From: Kitasatospora sp. NBC_00374
GTDB taxonomy: Bacteria > Actinomycetota > Actinomycetes > Streptomycetales > Streptomycetaceae
Assembly (NCBI RefSeq): GCF_041434935.1
Contig: NZ_CP107964.1
Coordinates: forward strand, 2,790,001 to 2,854,000
DNA: 64,000 nucleotides
Reading direction: 5' to 3'
A program made the position numbers and the translations under genes. Positions 15,988-25,180 of this stretch are shown in pieces. The notes beneath the pieces were generated by a model, which saw nothing but the letters and a program-made list of their open reading frames with translations, did no database searches and was not told where the DNA came from. How positions within the stretch are numbered: position 1 is the stretch's first letter; every line of letters begins with the position of its first letter.

Positions 15988-18816
15988 TCAGTCCGTCCGC
16001 CGGGTCGGCGCGACCCGGGAGCGGGTGAACCCGGCGGCGAGCGCCCAGGAGAGGACCGGCAGTCCGACCAGCACGACCGCCAGGTACGTCCACGGCACCG
16101 CCAGCGCATGGGTGCCCATCCAGATCGCGCCGGTCGCGTCGACCTCCGGCGTGCGGCCCAGGTTCTGCACCCGCTGGATCGCCGCCGCGGGCACCAGTCC
16201 GGCTGCCGCGCCGAGGACCGCGCCGATCAGCGCGACCACGGCGCACTGGAAGCCCGAGAGCCTGCGCCGGATCCCCGGGGCCGCACCGACGGCGGCCAGC
16301 GTGGAGAGGTCCCGCTGGGAGTCCGCCGCGGCCAGCCCGGTGGCGATCCCCGCCGCGGCGACCGCCACCGCGGTCGCCGCGACCGCGAGGCCGAGCACCA
16401 CGACGCTCTCGGAGCCCTCCTGGTAGCCGCGCTCGACGCCGATCCCGCCGCGGCCGCCGGCCGCGGTGACCGCCGCGTCCGCCCGCTGCTCGGCCACCTC
16501 GGACGGCGCCCGGGCGGGCCGCCAGACCGAGCCCGACTCGGCCAGCTTCAGCCCGGCCCGTTCGGCCGTGGCCGGCGGGATCACCGCCCGGGCGGCCGGC
16601 ACCTCGGCCTTGACCAGCACCGCGGGAAGGGTGAGCGTGCTCGCCGTGTTGCCGTCCGGACCGGTGGCGCCGAAACGGGTGAGTTCCAGCGTCAGCGTGC
16701 CGTCCTTGACCAGGCTCGGGTCGAACACCGCCACCTTCCCGTCCGCGAGGGCCCGGGCGGCCTCGGGTCCGTCGGCGGCCAGCAGGTTGTGCAGCAGCGT
16801 GGCGTCGCCGGAGATCAGCTCGCCGTACTGGTAGTTCCGCTCCTTGCCCGGGTGGCAGCGCGGGTCGGTCGCGAGCAGCCGCTCCGCCTCGCCCGGGGCG
16901 ATCCTGGCGCCGTGCGCCGAGCCGGGCTGGCCGGCCACCGGCGGGCAGGTGTGCTCCGGCACCGCCTTCAGGGCGATCCGGCCGCAGAAGCTGCCGCTGC
17001 TCCCGTCGCAGACCCCGTAGGCGACCCGCCGGAGGTCGGCGCGCGGCCCGAGGTCGGGGACGGCCTGCTCGACCGCGGCCCGCAGCCGGTCGACGCCGGG
17101 GCCGGCCGACGGCAGGGTGACGGTGCCCACCGGCGCCGCCGCGACGTAGTCCGACCGGGCCGCGGCGTCCCCGGTGCTCTGGAAGGTCAGCACGGCGACC
17201 GCACCGGCCACGGCGGCCATGACGGCCGCGACCGCGGGTGCGGTCCGGCCGCGGTGGCGGGTCGCGTCGCGCAGCGCCAGCCGCGGGCCGAGCGGGAGGA
17301 AGCGGCCGAGCCGGCCGACCTGGCCGACCAGGAACGGGGTGCAGGCGACCAGGCCGAGCTCCGCGAGCATCGAGCCCGCCGTGACGACCCTGGTCCGCGC
17401 GCCGCTGGTGGCACCGAGCAGGGCGAGGGCCGTGCCGGCCAGCACGCCGGCCGCGCCGAGCAGGGTGAACCACTTCGCGGGCGGGCGGGTGGTGCCGCGG
17501 CCGGTGAGGGCGTCCACCACGGGCTGCCGCGACGCCTGGACGGCGGGGACGATCGCGGCCAGCACCCCGGTCAGCACGCCGATGGCGAGGATCGCGAGCA
17601 GGTCGGCGGGCTCGAGTGCGAGGTGACCGAAGCGCGCCCCGGACCTCGTCTCCAGCCAGGACCGGCCGAGCGCCACCGCGAGGGCGCCGAGCGCGGTGCC
17701 GGCCAGGGCTCCGGCGCCGCCCAGCACGACACCGCCGGCCAGCACCACCCCGCGGACGTGGGTACGGTCGCCACCCCCCGCGGCGACCAGTCCGAGCTGG
17801 CGCCGGGAGCGGCGCGCGCCGACCGCGAAGGCCGGGCCGGCCAGCAGGACGATCTCCAGCAGGGCCATGCCGACCACGGTGGTGACCACGGTCGACCGGT
17901 TGAGGCCGTCCGTCTCGGCCGTACCGAGGCGGTCGGGGTTGTCCCGGTACAGCGGCACGGCACTGTCCGGCGGCGGGTCGGCGAGCACCGCCCGGGAGGT
18001 CACCGAGAAGCCGTAGGCGTTGGTGCGCTTGACGTCCTCCCAGCCGAAGGAGGCGCTGCCGGGGAGCGAGACCAGCCAGCCGTGCCCGCGCGGGTCCTCG
18101 GACTCCGGCGTCCGCCCGGCGGTCGCCAGCAGGCCGGCCAGCTCGCCCGGCCGGCCGACCAGGCGCACGGCGTCCAGCTCGCCCGGGTACTCGACGGCGG
18201 CGGTGATCCGCAGCGGGCGGTCGGTGCCCGCCAGGGTGGTGGTCCGGCCGACCGCCAGCCCGGCCTCGGCGAGGAAGGCGGTGGTCGCCGCGACCTCGTA
18301 CTGGTCACGGGGCCAGCTGCCCTCGTGGAGCGTCACCAGGCCCTTGGTGTCGGGGTCGGTCAGGTCCACGCCGTAGGCCTGCACCGGGAGTTGGCCGTGG
18401 GCGGTGGAGGCGCCGACGAAGGCGGACGGCGTCTGCACCGGCACCACCCGGGCCCCGGGCGGCAGCGCCTGCGTGATCAGCCGGTCCAGCGGCTGGGCGG
18501 CGCGGGCCGCCTCCTCCTCGGTGGGGACGGGCTTCGCGCCCTGCTGCGAGACGATCGAGACGGCGGCGTCCGGGTCCGGGGCCTGCTGCAGGCGCCAGCC
18601 GGGCCGCTGCGCGACGACGTACGCGTCGGCGGCGCCCATCACCCGGGTGGCGCGCTCCTGCGGGGTCGGTTGGCCGCTGCGGGCGGTGACGTCGGCGGCG
18701 GTGACGCCGAGGACCGGGAGTGCGATCATCGCGACGACCAGGGCGCTGCGCCCCTTGGCCCGCAGGGCGTCGCGGCGGGCGATGCGCAGGGCGGCCCGCC
18801 AGGCGGAGAGCTTCAC
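15988..18816 (-). CDS. FtsX-like ABC transporter permease
   Basis: The 942-residue product starts with a TM segment (GRSALVVAMIALPVLGVT), a large extracytoplasmic domain, and then clusters of TM segments. These form two FtsX domains typical of MacB-like exporters in which two halves are fused. GTG at 18816 is coupled to the ATPase stop by GTGA (18813-18816). It probably exports lipids, peptides or an antibiotic, or relays mechanical signals to the envelope. The substrate is unknown. Confidence 0.9.
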   Translation of the reverse strand: MKLSAWRAALRIARRDALRAKGRSALVVAMIALPVLGVTAADVTARSGQPTPQERATRVMGAADAYVVAQRPGWRLQQAPDPDAAVSIVSQQGAKPVPTEEEAARAAQPLDRLITQALPPGARVVPVQTPSAFVGASTAHGQLPVQAYGVDLTDPDTKGLVTLHEGSWPRDQYEVAATTAFLAEAGLAVGRTTTLAGTDRPLRITAAVEYPGELDAVRLVGRPGELAGLLATAGRTPESEDPRGHGWLVSLPGSASFGWEDVKRTNAYGFSVTSRAVLADPPPDSAVPLYRDNPDRLGTAETDGLNRSTVVTTVVGMALLEIVLLAGPAFAVGARRSRRQLGLVAAGGGDRTHVRGVVLAGGVVLGGAGALAGTALGALAVALGRSWLETRSGARFGHLALEPADLLAILAIGVLTGVLAAIVPAVQASRQPVVDALTGRGTTRPPAKWFTLLGAAGVLAGTALALLGATSGARTRVVTAGSMLAELGLVACTPFLVGQVGRLGRFLPLGPRLALRDATRHRGRTAPAVAAVMAAVAGAVAVLTFQSTGDAAARSDYVAAAPVGTVTLPSAGPGVDRLRAAVEQAVPDLGPRADLRRVAYGVCDGSSGSFCGRIALKAVPEHTCPPVAGQPGSAHGARIAPGEAERLLATDPRCHPGKERNYQYGELISGDATLLHNLLAADGPEAARALADGKVAVFDPSLVKDGTLTLELTRFGATGPDGNTASTLTLPAVLVKAEVPAARAVIPPATAERAGLKLAESGSVWRPARAPSEVAEQRADAAVTAAGGRGGIGVERGYQEGSESVVVLGLAVAATAVAVAAAGIATGLAAADSQRDLSTLAAVGAAPGIRRRLSGFQCAVVALIGAVLGAAAGLVPAAAIQRVQNLGRTPEVDATGAIWMGTHALAVPWTYLAVVLVGLPVLSWALAAGFTRSRVAPTRRTD

Positions 18817-19562
18817 CGGGCGTCGCCGCCGTCGGTGCCGGCGAGGAGCCCGGCGACGTCGGTGCCGGGGTCCACCGTCCGGCCGTCGCGCAGCACCACC
18901 ACCCGGTCCACCCAGGCCGCGTGGCGGGCCTCGTGGGTGACCATGACGGCGGCCGCGCCCGCGTCGCAGCGGGCCCGGAGCGTGGCGAGGACGGCCTCAC
19001 CGGTGGTGGAGTCCAGGGCCCCGGTGGGCTCGTCGGCGAGGACCAGGCGCCGCTCGCCGATGAGTGCGCGGGCGATCGCGACGCGCTGCTGCTGGCCGCC
19101 GGACATCTCGTCCGGGAAGCGGTCGGCGAGTTCGGCGATGCCGAGCTCCTCCAGTGCGGCCAGTGCCTCGGTGCGGGCCCGCCGTCCGGCGACGCCGTCC
19201 AGTTCGCGGGGGATCGCCACGTTCTCGGCCGCGGTCAGCGCGGGGACCAGGTTGTAGTCCTGGAACACATAGCCGATCGCGCGTCGGCGGACGGCGGCGA
19301 CGGCGTTGCGGGAGAGCCCGCCCAGCGGCCGGCCCTCGATCACCACCTCGCCCGAGCTGGCGCGGTCCAGCCCGCCCGCGAGGGTGAGCAGCGTCGACTT
19401 GCCGGAGCCGCTCGGCCCCATGACGGCCACGAACTCCCCCGCCCGCACGGCGAGGTCGACTCCGCGCAGCGCGTGGACCTCCGCGGCTCCGCGGCCGTGC
19501 ACCCGGGACACGTTCTGCAACTGCAGGACCGCGCCCCCGGTCTCCCTGTGATCTGTGGTCAT
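18813..19562 (-). CDS. ABC transporter ATP-binding protein (MacB/LolD type)
   Basis: The 249-residue ATPase has Walker A GPSGSGKST, Q-loop in VFQDYN, the ABC signature [15 protein letters not shown], Walker B LVLADEPTGALD and the H-loop VTHEARHAA. These are the marks of the LolD/MacB group that partners FtsX permeases. ATG at 19562 was chosen over an ATG at 19649, because the added 29 residues are Arg-rich and would cover the operator at 19648-19671. Confidence 0.93.
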   Translation of the reverse strand: MTTDHRETGGAVLQLQNVSRVHGRGAAEVHALRGVDLAVRAGEFVAVMGPSGSGKSTLLTLAGGLDRASSGEVVIEGRPLGGLSRNAVAAVRRRAIGYVFQDYNLVPALTAAENVAIPRELDGVAGRRARTEALAALEELGIAELADRFPDEMSGGQQQRVAIARALIGERRLVLADEPTGALDSTTGEAVLATLRARCDAGAAAVMVTHEARHAAWVDRVVVLRDGRTVDPGTDVAGLLAGTDGGDAR

Positions 19563-19647
19563 TCCCGGCTCTCTCTCGTACTGGCGCCGCTCGCGACCGC
19601 CCCCTGGGCGCCGGTCGCGCAGCCGAGATCCCCTCGACCCGAAGCGC

Positions 19648-19671
19648 ATACTCGGTATGTATACCCGGTAT
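19648..19671 (-). promoter_or_regulatory. Tandem palindromic operator for the ABC exporter
   Basis: On the minus strand ATACCGGGTAT is followed 14 bases on by ATACCGAGTAT. The first is a perfect palindrome about its centre and the second nearly so. The pair lies about 90 bases before the ATPase start in an otherwise GC-rich gap, so it marks the promoter region. The regulator, not encoded here, could be a TetR, GntR or PadR protein. Confidence 0.5.
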
Positions 19672-19685
19672 GGTCCAGATCGACA

Positions 19686-19715
19686 AGGACCGCCCCGGCC
19701 GGCCGGGGCGGTCCT
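19686..19715. terminator. 30-base perfect palindrome
   Basis: AGGACCGCCCCGGCC and its exact complement form a 15-bp dyad downstream of the KDPG aldolase stop. It probably terminates the three-gene minus-strand operon and insulates it from the ABC promoter. Confidence 0.65.
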
Positions 19716-19769
19716 CGACGTGCGCTCGTAAGGCCCTCAGGCCTGCTCCGACCTGCTGCGGAACGGCGG

Positions 19770-20378
19770 TCAGCCCAGGGCGGCGGTGAAGGCCCGGGCC
19801 CGGCGGGTGATCTCCGGCCAGTCGGCGGCGGCCACCAGCGACGGGGTGACCACCTCGCTGCCCGCGCAGACCGCGAGGGCGCCGGCGTCGAGGAACGCGG
19901 CGGCGTTGCCCGCGTCGACGCCGCCGGAGGCGACCAGCGGGGCGCCGGGGAACGGACCGTGCAGATCCTTCAGGTAGCCGGGGCCGAAGGCGCGGGCGGG
20001 GAAGACCTTGACGGCGGCGGCGCCCAGGTCGAGCGCCTCGGCGACCTCGCTCGGCGTCAGCGCGCCCAGGATCACCGGCACCGGGGCGGCGGCCACCGCC
20101 GGACGCACCCCCGGGGTGACCAGGTACTCGGCCCCCGCGTCGACGGCCCGCCCGGCCTGCTCGGCGGTCAGCACGGTGCCGACGCCGATCCGGCTGCCGG
20201 TCCCGGCGGCGGTCGCGCGGCGCAGCAGCGCGGTGACGTCCGGGGTGGTGAAGGTGAACTCCACCCAGCGGATGCCGCCTTCGGCGAGCGCCGCGCACAG
20301 GGCGGCGGGGTCGGGGACGGCGGGGGCGCGGACCACCGCGATCACCCGGTCGGCGGCCAGCTCCTGGGGCAGGGTCAT
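19770..20378 (-). CDS. eda: 2-dehydro-3-deoxy-phosphogluconate (KDPG) aldolase
   Basis: The 202-residue class I aldolase keeps the catalytic Glu40 (RWVEFTFTTP), the Schiff-base Lys124 (AAVKVFPA) and the phosphate-binding region (ASGGVDAGNA). It cleaves KDPG to pyruvate and glyceraldehyde-3-phosphate. Its start overlaps the deacylase stop (ATGA at 20375-20378). With the KDG kinase at 23342 it completes the lower part of a KDG pathway, so KDPG is more likely the substrate than 4-hydroxy-2-oxoglutarate. Confidence 0.92.
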   Translation of the reverse strand: MTLPQELAADRVIAVVRAPAVPDPAALCAALAEGGIRWVEFTFTTPDVTALLRRATAAGTGSRIGVGTVLTAEQAGRAVDAGAEYLVTPGVRPAVAAAPVPVILGALTPSEVAEALDLGAAAVKVFPARAFGPGYLKDLHGPFPGAPLVASGGVDAGNAAAFLDAGALAVCAGSEVVTPSLVAAADWPEITRRARAFTAALG

Positions 20379-21967
20379 CGGGTCTCTCCGGTGGTGCGGC
20401 GGCGCAGCGCGCGGCCCGGGCGGGCCCCGGTCGGTCGGGAGTCGTCGATCACGGCGGTGCCGCCGACGAAGACGTACGGGATGCCGGCGGCGGGGCTGCG
20501 CGGCCGGTCGAAGGTGGCGGTGTCGCGGACGGTCCGCGGGTCGAACAGGACCAGGTCGGCGGCGTAGCCGGGGCGGATCACTCCGCGCCGGTGCAGGCCG
20601 AGCCGACGGGCCGGCCGGCCGGTCATCCGGGCCACCGTCTCCTCCAGGCCGAGCACGCCCAACTCCCGGCTGTAGTGGCCGAGATAGCGCGGGAAGGTGC
20701 CCCAGGCGCGGGGGTGCGGCCGGTCCCCGGTGAGCAGGCCGTCGCTGCCGACGGTGTGGGCCGGGTGCCGCATGATGGCACGGACGTTGGGCTCGTGGCC
20801 GACGTGCTGCAGGACGGTGGTGCCCAGGCCGTCGGCGAGCAGCAGGTCGAGGAAGGCCTCCGTCCCGCCGCCGTCGGCGGCGAGTTGGGCCACCGTGCGG
20901 CCGACCCGGTCGGCGAGCCGGGGGTCGCGGACGCCGGAGATCTGCACGGTGGACCAGTCGGCCACCACGCCGTGGCAGCCGTCGCTGCCGTGCTCCTCCA
21001 TGGCGGCCCGGATCCGCTCCCGGGCGGCCGGGTCGCGCAGCCGCTCCAGGGTGCGGTCCGGACCGCCCTCGGTGGCCCAGGAGGGCAGCAGGGCGGCCAG
21101 CGTGGTGGAGCCGGGCAGGTAGGGGTAGCTGTCCAGGGTGAGGTCGAGCCCGTCGGCCAGGGCGGCGTCCAGCAGGGCGAGGAGCTCCTCGGCCCGGCCC
21201 CGGTTGACGCCGAAGTTCATGGTGGCGTGGGTGAGGTGCAGCGGGCAGCCGCTGCGCCGGGAGACCTCGATCATCTCGGCGTACGCGTCCAGCGCGCCGG
21301 CGCCGTAGGAGCGGGTGTGCGGACCGTGGTAGCCGCCGTGTGCGGCCACCACCCGGCAGAGTTCGACGAGTTCGGCGGTGGGGGCGTACATGCCGGGGGT
21401 GTAGGTGAGACCGCTGGAGAGACCGACGGCGCCCTCGCGCAGCCCCTGGGCGAGGAGTTCGCGCATCCGGGAGAGTTCGGCTCCGGTCGCGGGGCGGTCC
21501 TCCCAGCCGACCACCAGGGCGCGCAGGGTGCCGTGCGGCACCAGGTAGCAGGCGTTGGCGGCCAGGCCCGAGCGGTCCAGCCGGTCCAGGTACCCGCCGA
21601 CGGTGCGCCAGTCCCAGGCGAAGCCGTCCGGGTCGCCGTTCCAGCCCGCGAGCTGGCGGCGCAGCCGGGCCAGGGTGGGCCCGTCGACGGGCGCGTAGGA
21701 CAGGCCGTCCTGGCCGAGCACCTCGCAGGTGACGCCCTGGCTGACCTTGGCGAGGTGCTCGGGCTCGGTGAGCACGGCCAGGTCGGAGTGGGCGTGCATG
21801 TCGATGAAGCCGGGGGCGAGGACGAGTCCGTCGGCGTCGATCGTGCGGGCGGCCGGGGCGCCGTCGGCCTCGGCGATGACGCCGCCGGTGACCGCGAGGT
21901 CGCCGCGGCGCCGTTCGGCCCCGGTGCCGTCGATGATCCAGGCGCCCCGGACCAGGAGGTCGGGCAT
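20375..21967 (-). CDS. N-acyl-D-amino-acid deacylase (amidohydrolase family)
   Basis: The 530-residue enzyme has the metal site GFIDMHAHSD (His58, His60), and later HLTHATMNFG and the SDG of TVGSDGLLTG, as in D-aminoacylases. These hydrolyse the N-acyl group from D-configured amino acids. It is sandwiched in an operon between a PLP deaminase and KDPG aldolase with overlapping codons on both sides. In that setting N-acetyl-D-glucosaminate is a plausible substrate, since its C2 amine belongs to a 2-amino acid. The start is ATG at 21967, in a TGATG overlap with the upstream gene. Confidence 0.9.
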   Translation of the reverse strand: MPDLLVRGAWIIDGTGAERRRGDLAVTGGVIAEADGAPAARTIDADGLVLAPGFIDMHAHSDLAVLTEPEHLAKVSQGVTCEVLGQDGLSYAPVDGPTLARLRRQLAGWNGDPDGFAWDWRTVGGYLDRLDRSGLAANACYLVPHGTLRALVVGWEDRPATGAELSRMRELLAQGLREGAVGLSSGLTYTPGMYAPTAELVELCRVVAAHGGYHGPHTRSYGAGALDAYAEMIEVSRRSGCPLHLTHATMNFGVNRGRAEELLALLDAALADGLDLTLDSYPYLPGSTTLAALLPSWATEGGPDRTLERLRDPAARERIRAAMEEHGSDGCHGVVADWSTVQISGVRDPRLADRVGRTVAQLAADGGGTEAFLDLLLADGLGTTVLQHVGHEPNVRAIMRHPAHTVGSDGLLTGDRPHPRAWGTFPRYLGHYSRELGVLGLEETVARMTGRPARRLGLHRRGVIRPGYAADLVLFDPRTVRDTATFDRPRSPAAGIPYVFVGGTAVIDDSRPTGARPGRALRRRTTGETR

Positions 21968-23220
21968 CAGAAGAAGGTCCTCACCAGATCGACCACGCGC
22001 GGCAGTTCGGCGTCCGAGTCGTCCAGGACGGGGATCAGGTTCCACTTGTCGAAGGCGGTGCAGGGGTGCGAGACGCCGAGCCGGACGATCTCGCCGATCC
22101 GGACCTCGGCGTCGCGCAGGAAGGCGTGCTGGTCGTTGAGCGCGGTCACGGTGCCGGCCACCGGGCCCCGGCCGCGGACCAGTTGGGGCTGCGGCAGGCC
22201 CAGGTCGTACGGGAAGTCGCGGCGGCCGCCGTCCAGCAGGGCGAGGCCGGGCTCGGGCCGCGAGACCACCCGGGACCAGCCGTGCAGTGCGGCCCGGAAG
22301 GGCTCGGCGCCCGGTGTCCGGCCGAACGGCGAGATGCCGCGGTAGAAGCCGTCGTCGTGGGCGGCGTACGCGCCGGAGCGCAGCACCACCCTGGTCCGCG
22401 GCCCGGCCAGCGGCGCGAGGTGGTCGGCGACGGTGTCGAAGAAGGCGCTGCCGCCGGCCGTGACCCAGACCTCCTCGGTCTCGAACAGGCCGGCCAGCTC
22501 GTGGTGCAGCTCCGCGAGGTGCGCCAGGTAGCGGATGACGGTGGCGACCGAGGCGTCCGAGCCGTCCGGGCCGAGCGGGCCCTCGTAGCCGCTGACCCCG
22601 GCCAGCCGCAGGCCGGGGGCCGCGTGCACGGCGCGGGCCACCTCGACGGCCTCGGCGACGGTGCGGGCGCCGGTCCGGCCGCCGGGGGCGCCGAGTTCCA
22701 CGCAGACGTCCACCGGGGCCGGGGCGCCGCGCAGGGCCCGGTCCATCAGTGCGACGGAGTCGGTGGAGTCGACCCAGGAGGCGAACCGGAACTCCGGGTC
22801 GGCGGCCAGTTCGCCGGAGAGCCAGCGCAGGCCGGCCGGGTCGAGCAGGGTGTTGGCGAGGTGGATACGGCGCACGCCGAAGGCCCGGCCGACGCGCAGT
22901 TGCGGCAGGTTGGCCAGGGTGATCGCGACGGCGCCGGCGTCCAGGTGGCGCTGCCACAGCGCGGGGGCCATCGAGGTCTTGCCGTGCGGGGCGAGCTCGA
23001 CCCCGGCGCGGGCGCACCAGTCCGCCATGGTGCGCAGGTTGTGGTCGAGCGCGCCCGCGTCGAGGGTGACCAGCGGGGTGCCGAGGTCGTCCAGGGTGGG
23101 GCCGCCGGCCAGGTACTCGGCGACGGTGCGGCCCCAGGCGGCGGTGGGGACGGCTTTGAAGCGCCAGTCCAACCGCTCCTCGGCGAGCTCCGCCACCCTG
23201 GCACGGTCGATGGTCTCCAC
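21967..23220 (-). CDS. Fold-III PLP amino acid deaminase/dehydratase (D-threonine aldolase/D-serine dehydratase family)
   Basis: The 417-residue product has the alanine-racemase-type barrel with PLP Lys81 in ELAPHGKTSMAP and the C-terminal metal site SHPCTAFDKW (His and Cys), as in D-threonine aldolase and D-serine dehydratase. Members remove water and ammonia from, or split, hydroxy-D-amino acids. Being first in an operon with a deacylase and KDPG aldolase, and opposite KDG kinase, suggests it may convert D-glucosaminate to 2-keto-3-deoxygluconate plus ammonia. That specificity is inferred. It starts with ATG at 23220. Confidence 0.88.
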   Translation of the reverse strand: METIDRARVAELAEERLDWRFKAVPTAAWGRTVAEYLAGGPTLDDLGTPLVTLDAGALDHNLRTMADWCARAGVELAPHGKTSMAPALWQRHLDAGAVAITLANLPQLRVGRAFGVRRIHLANTLLDPAGLRWLSGELAADPEFRFASWVDSTDSVALMDRALRGAPAPVDVCVELGAPGGRTGARTVAEAVEVARAVHAAPGLRLAGVSGYEGPLGPDGSDASVATVIRYLAHLAELHHELAGLFETEEVWVTAGGSAFFDTVADHLAPLAGPRTRVVLRSGAYAAHDDGFYRGISPFGRTPGAEPFRAALHGWSRVVSRPEPGLALLDGGRRDFPYDLGLPQPQLVRGRGPVAGTVTALNDQHAFLRDAEVRIGEIVRLGVSHPCTAFDKWNLIPVLDDSDAELPRVVDLVRTFF

Positions 23221-23235
23221 CGGGACCGCCCTCCT

Positions 23236-23280
23236 GTTGCATTATCTGCAACGATCATTGCATCGGCTGTGCAGGTGATC
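23236..23280. promoter_or_regulatory. Divergent promoter with TTGCA palindrome
   Basis: GTTGCA (23236-23241) and TGCAAC (23247-23252) are perfect 6-base arms around TTATC. Further TTGCA and TGCAGG half-sites follow at 23258 and 23269. The segment lies between the deaminase and KDG kinase starts, so one regulator, most likely the IclR protein of the cluster, could control both operons. Confidence 0.55.
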
Positions 23281-23341
23281 TAACCTCAGGTCCAGACCAC
23301 TGGTCAACGACCGCCCCCACCACCCCGCCAGGAGCCTGCCG

Positions 23342-24364
23342 GTGACCACCCCTGCCGCCGTGTGCATCGGCGAGTCGATGGCCGTGCTGCTGCCGGAGCG
23401 CACCGGGCCGCTGGAACACGCCGAGACCTTCCGCCGGGGCTTCGGCGGCGCGGAGTCCAACGTCGCCTGCGCGCTGGCCGGACTGGGCGTCCCGGCCGCC
23501 TGGATCAGCCGGGTCGGCGCGGACGGACTGGGCCGCAGCCTGGTCGCGCAGATCGCCGCGCACGGCGTGGACACCTCGGCGGTCGCCGTCGACCCGGACC
23601 GCCCGACCGGGCTCTACCTCAAGGAGACCGGCGCGGGCGGCGACCACCCGCACGACCTGGGCGCGGGCCGCAGCCGCCTGCACTACTACCGGCGCGGCTC
23701 CGCCGCCTCCGCGATGGGCCCCGAGGTGCTCGCCGACCCGGCCGCCGCGCCCCTGCTGGACGGCGCGAGCCTGATCCACCTGACCGGCATCACCCCCGCC
23801 CTCTCCGACAGCTGCCACCGGCTGGTCCGCTCGCTGCTGGCGGTGCCGGGCCGGCGGATCAGCTTCGACCTCAACTGGCGGCCCGCACTGTGGGCGGGCC
23901 GGGACCGGCAGGCACTGCGGTTCCTGATGAACGGATCGCAGATCGTGCTGCTCGGCGCCGACGAGGCCCGGGAGGTCCTCGGCACCGACGACCCCGAGGG
24001 ACTGCGCAGGCTGCTGCCCCGCCCGGAGGTGCTGGTGCTCAAGGACGACGGGCGCCGCTCCACCGCGATCGCCCGGGACGGCTCGGTCCTCGCCGAGCCC
24101 GCGCTGCGGGTCGAGGTGGTCGAGCCGACCGGCGCCGGCGACGCCTTCGCGGCCGGCTACCTGGCGGGCGTGGTGCGCGGACTGCCGCAGGCGGGGTGCC
24201 TGCGGCTCGGCCACCTGTCGGCCGCCTCGGCGCTGACCGTCCGGGGCGACCTGGGCGCGGCCCCGCCGGCCGACGTCGTCGAGCGGCTGCTGGCCGCCGA
24301 CCCGGCCGGGTGGGCCGCCACCCGGGTCGACGCCGACGGCTTCCACCCGGCGGCCGCCCGGTGA
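23342..24364 (+). CDS. kdgK: PfkB-family sugar kinase, probable 2-keto-3-deoxygluconate kinase
   Basis: The 340-residue ribokinase-fold enzyme has the N-terminal GFGGAESNVACALAGLG motif and the C-terminal PTGAGDAFAAGYLAG signature, whose Asp is the catalytic base. IsFDLNWRP-type sequence (SFDLNWRPALW) is typical of KDG kinases. It would phosphorylate KDG to KDPG for the aldolase encoded divergently. GTG at 23342 follows AGGAG, and the stop overlaps the IclR start by GTGA. Confidence 0.85.
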   Translation: MTTPAAVCIGESMAVLLPERTGPLEHAETFRRGFGGAESNVACALAGLGVPAAWISRVGADGLGRSLVAQIAAHGVDTSAVAVDPDRPTGLYLKETGAGGDHPHDLGAGRSRLHYYRRGSAASAMGPEVLADPAAAPLLDGASLIHLTGITPALSDSCHRLVRSLLAVPGRRISFDLNWRPALWAGRDRQALRFLMNGSQIVLLGADEAREVLGTDDPEGLRRLLPRPEVLVLKDDGRRSTAIARDGSVLAEPALRVEVVEPTGAGDAFAAGYLAGVVRGLPQAGCLRLGHLSAASALTVRGDLGAAPPADVVERLLAADPAGWAATRVDADGFHPAAAR

Positions 24365-25113
24365 GCAGCTCGACGGTGGCCCGGGCGATGCTGCTGCTGG
24401 CCGAACTCGGCCGCGGCGAGCGGACCCTGGAGCAGTTGGCGGCCGTCCTGGACGCGCACAAGAGCACCGCGCTGCGGCTGCTGCGCCCGATGGAGGAGGC
24501 CCGGGTGGTGCAGCGCGACGCCGCGCACCGCTACCGGCTCGGCCCGCAGCTGTTCGCGCTGGCCGGGCAGGCGCTGGAGCAGCGCGGAGTACGGGCCGTC
24601 GCGGCGCCGCACCTGCGCGAGCTGAACGCGGTCACCGGCCAGACCGTGCACCTGGCCGCGTACGAGGGCGGCGAGGTGGTCTACATCGACAAGTACGACT
24701 CCCGGCACCCGGTGCGGATGTACTCCCGGATCGGGCTGCGCGCGGCGCTGCACAGCGCCGCCGTGTCCAAGGTGCTGCTGGCCGACCTGCCGCCGGCCGA
24801 GCGGCGCGAGGTGGTGGCGGGGGTCGAGTTCACCCCGTTCACCGCGAACACGCTGACCACGCCCGAGGCGCTGCTGGCCGAGCTGGAGCAGGTCGCCCGG
24901 CAGGGCTGGGCACAGGACCACGCCGAGCACGAGCCGTTCATCAACTGTGTCGCCGCGCCCGTCCGGGACGCCACCGGCCGGGTGGCCGCGGCCGTCTCGG
25001 TGTCGGTGCCGGACGTCCTGCTGACCCACGAACAGGTCCTGGCGCTGCTCCCGCGGCTGCTGGCCACCGCCGCCGCCGTCTCCGCCGACTGCGGCCACCC
25101 CGCCCCCGGCTGA
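24361..25113 (+). CDS. IclR-family transcriptional regulator
   Basis: The 250-residue product has an N-terminal winged helix (TLEQLAAVLDAHKSTALRLLRPM) and the IclR effector domain (GQTVHLAAYEGGEVVYIDKYDS, later INCVAAPVRD). KdgR-type IclR proteins respond to KDG or related acids, which fits the kinase to which it is coupled (GTGA at 24361-24364). It probably regulates itself and the divergent operon through the palindrome at 23236-23252. Confidence 0.92.
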   Translation: MSSSTVARAMLLLAELGRGERTLEQLAAVLDAHKSTALRLLRPMEEARVVQRDAAHRYRLGPQLFALAGQALEQRGVRAVAAPHLRELNAVTGQTVHLAAYEGGEVVYIDKYDSRHPVRMYSRIGLRAALHSAAVSKVLLADLPPAERREVVAGVEFTPFTANTLTTPEALLAELEQVARQGWAQDHAEHEPFINCVAAPVRDATGRVAAAVSVSVPDVLLTHEQVLALLPRLLATAAAVSADCGHPAPG

Positions 25114-25180
25114 CCGGCCCGAGTCCGACCGAACCGCTCGGAGCCCGACCGCTCGGAGCCGAACCGACAAGGAGTGCTGG

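Noticed and set aside
15943..19257. Plus-strand open frame of over 1100 codons opposite the ABC exporter genes
   Set aside because: It reads as Gly/Arg/Asp-rich repetitive sequence without any domain and is antisense to two well-supported genes; it is an artefact of high GC.
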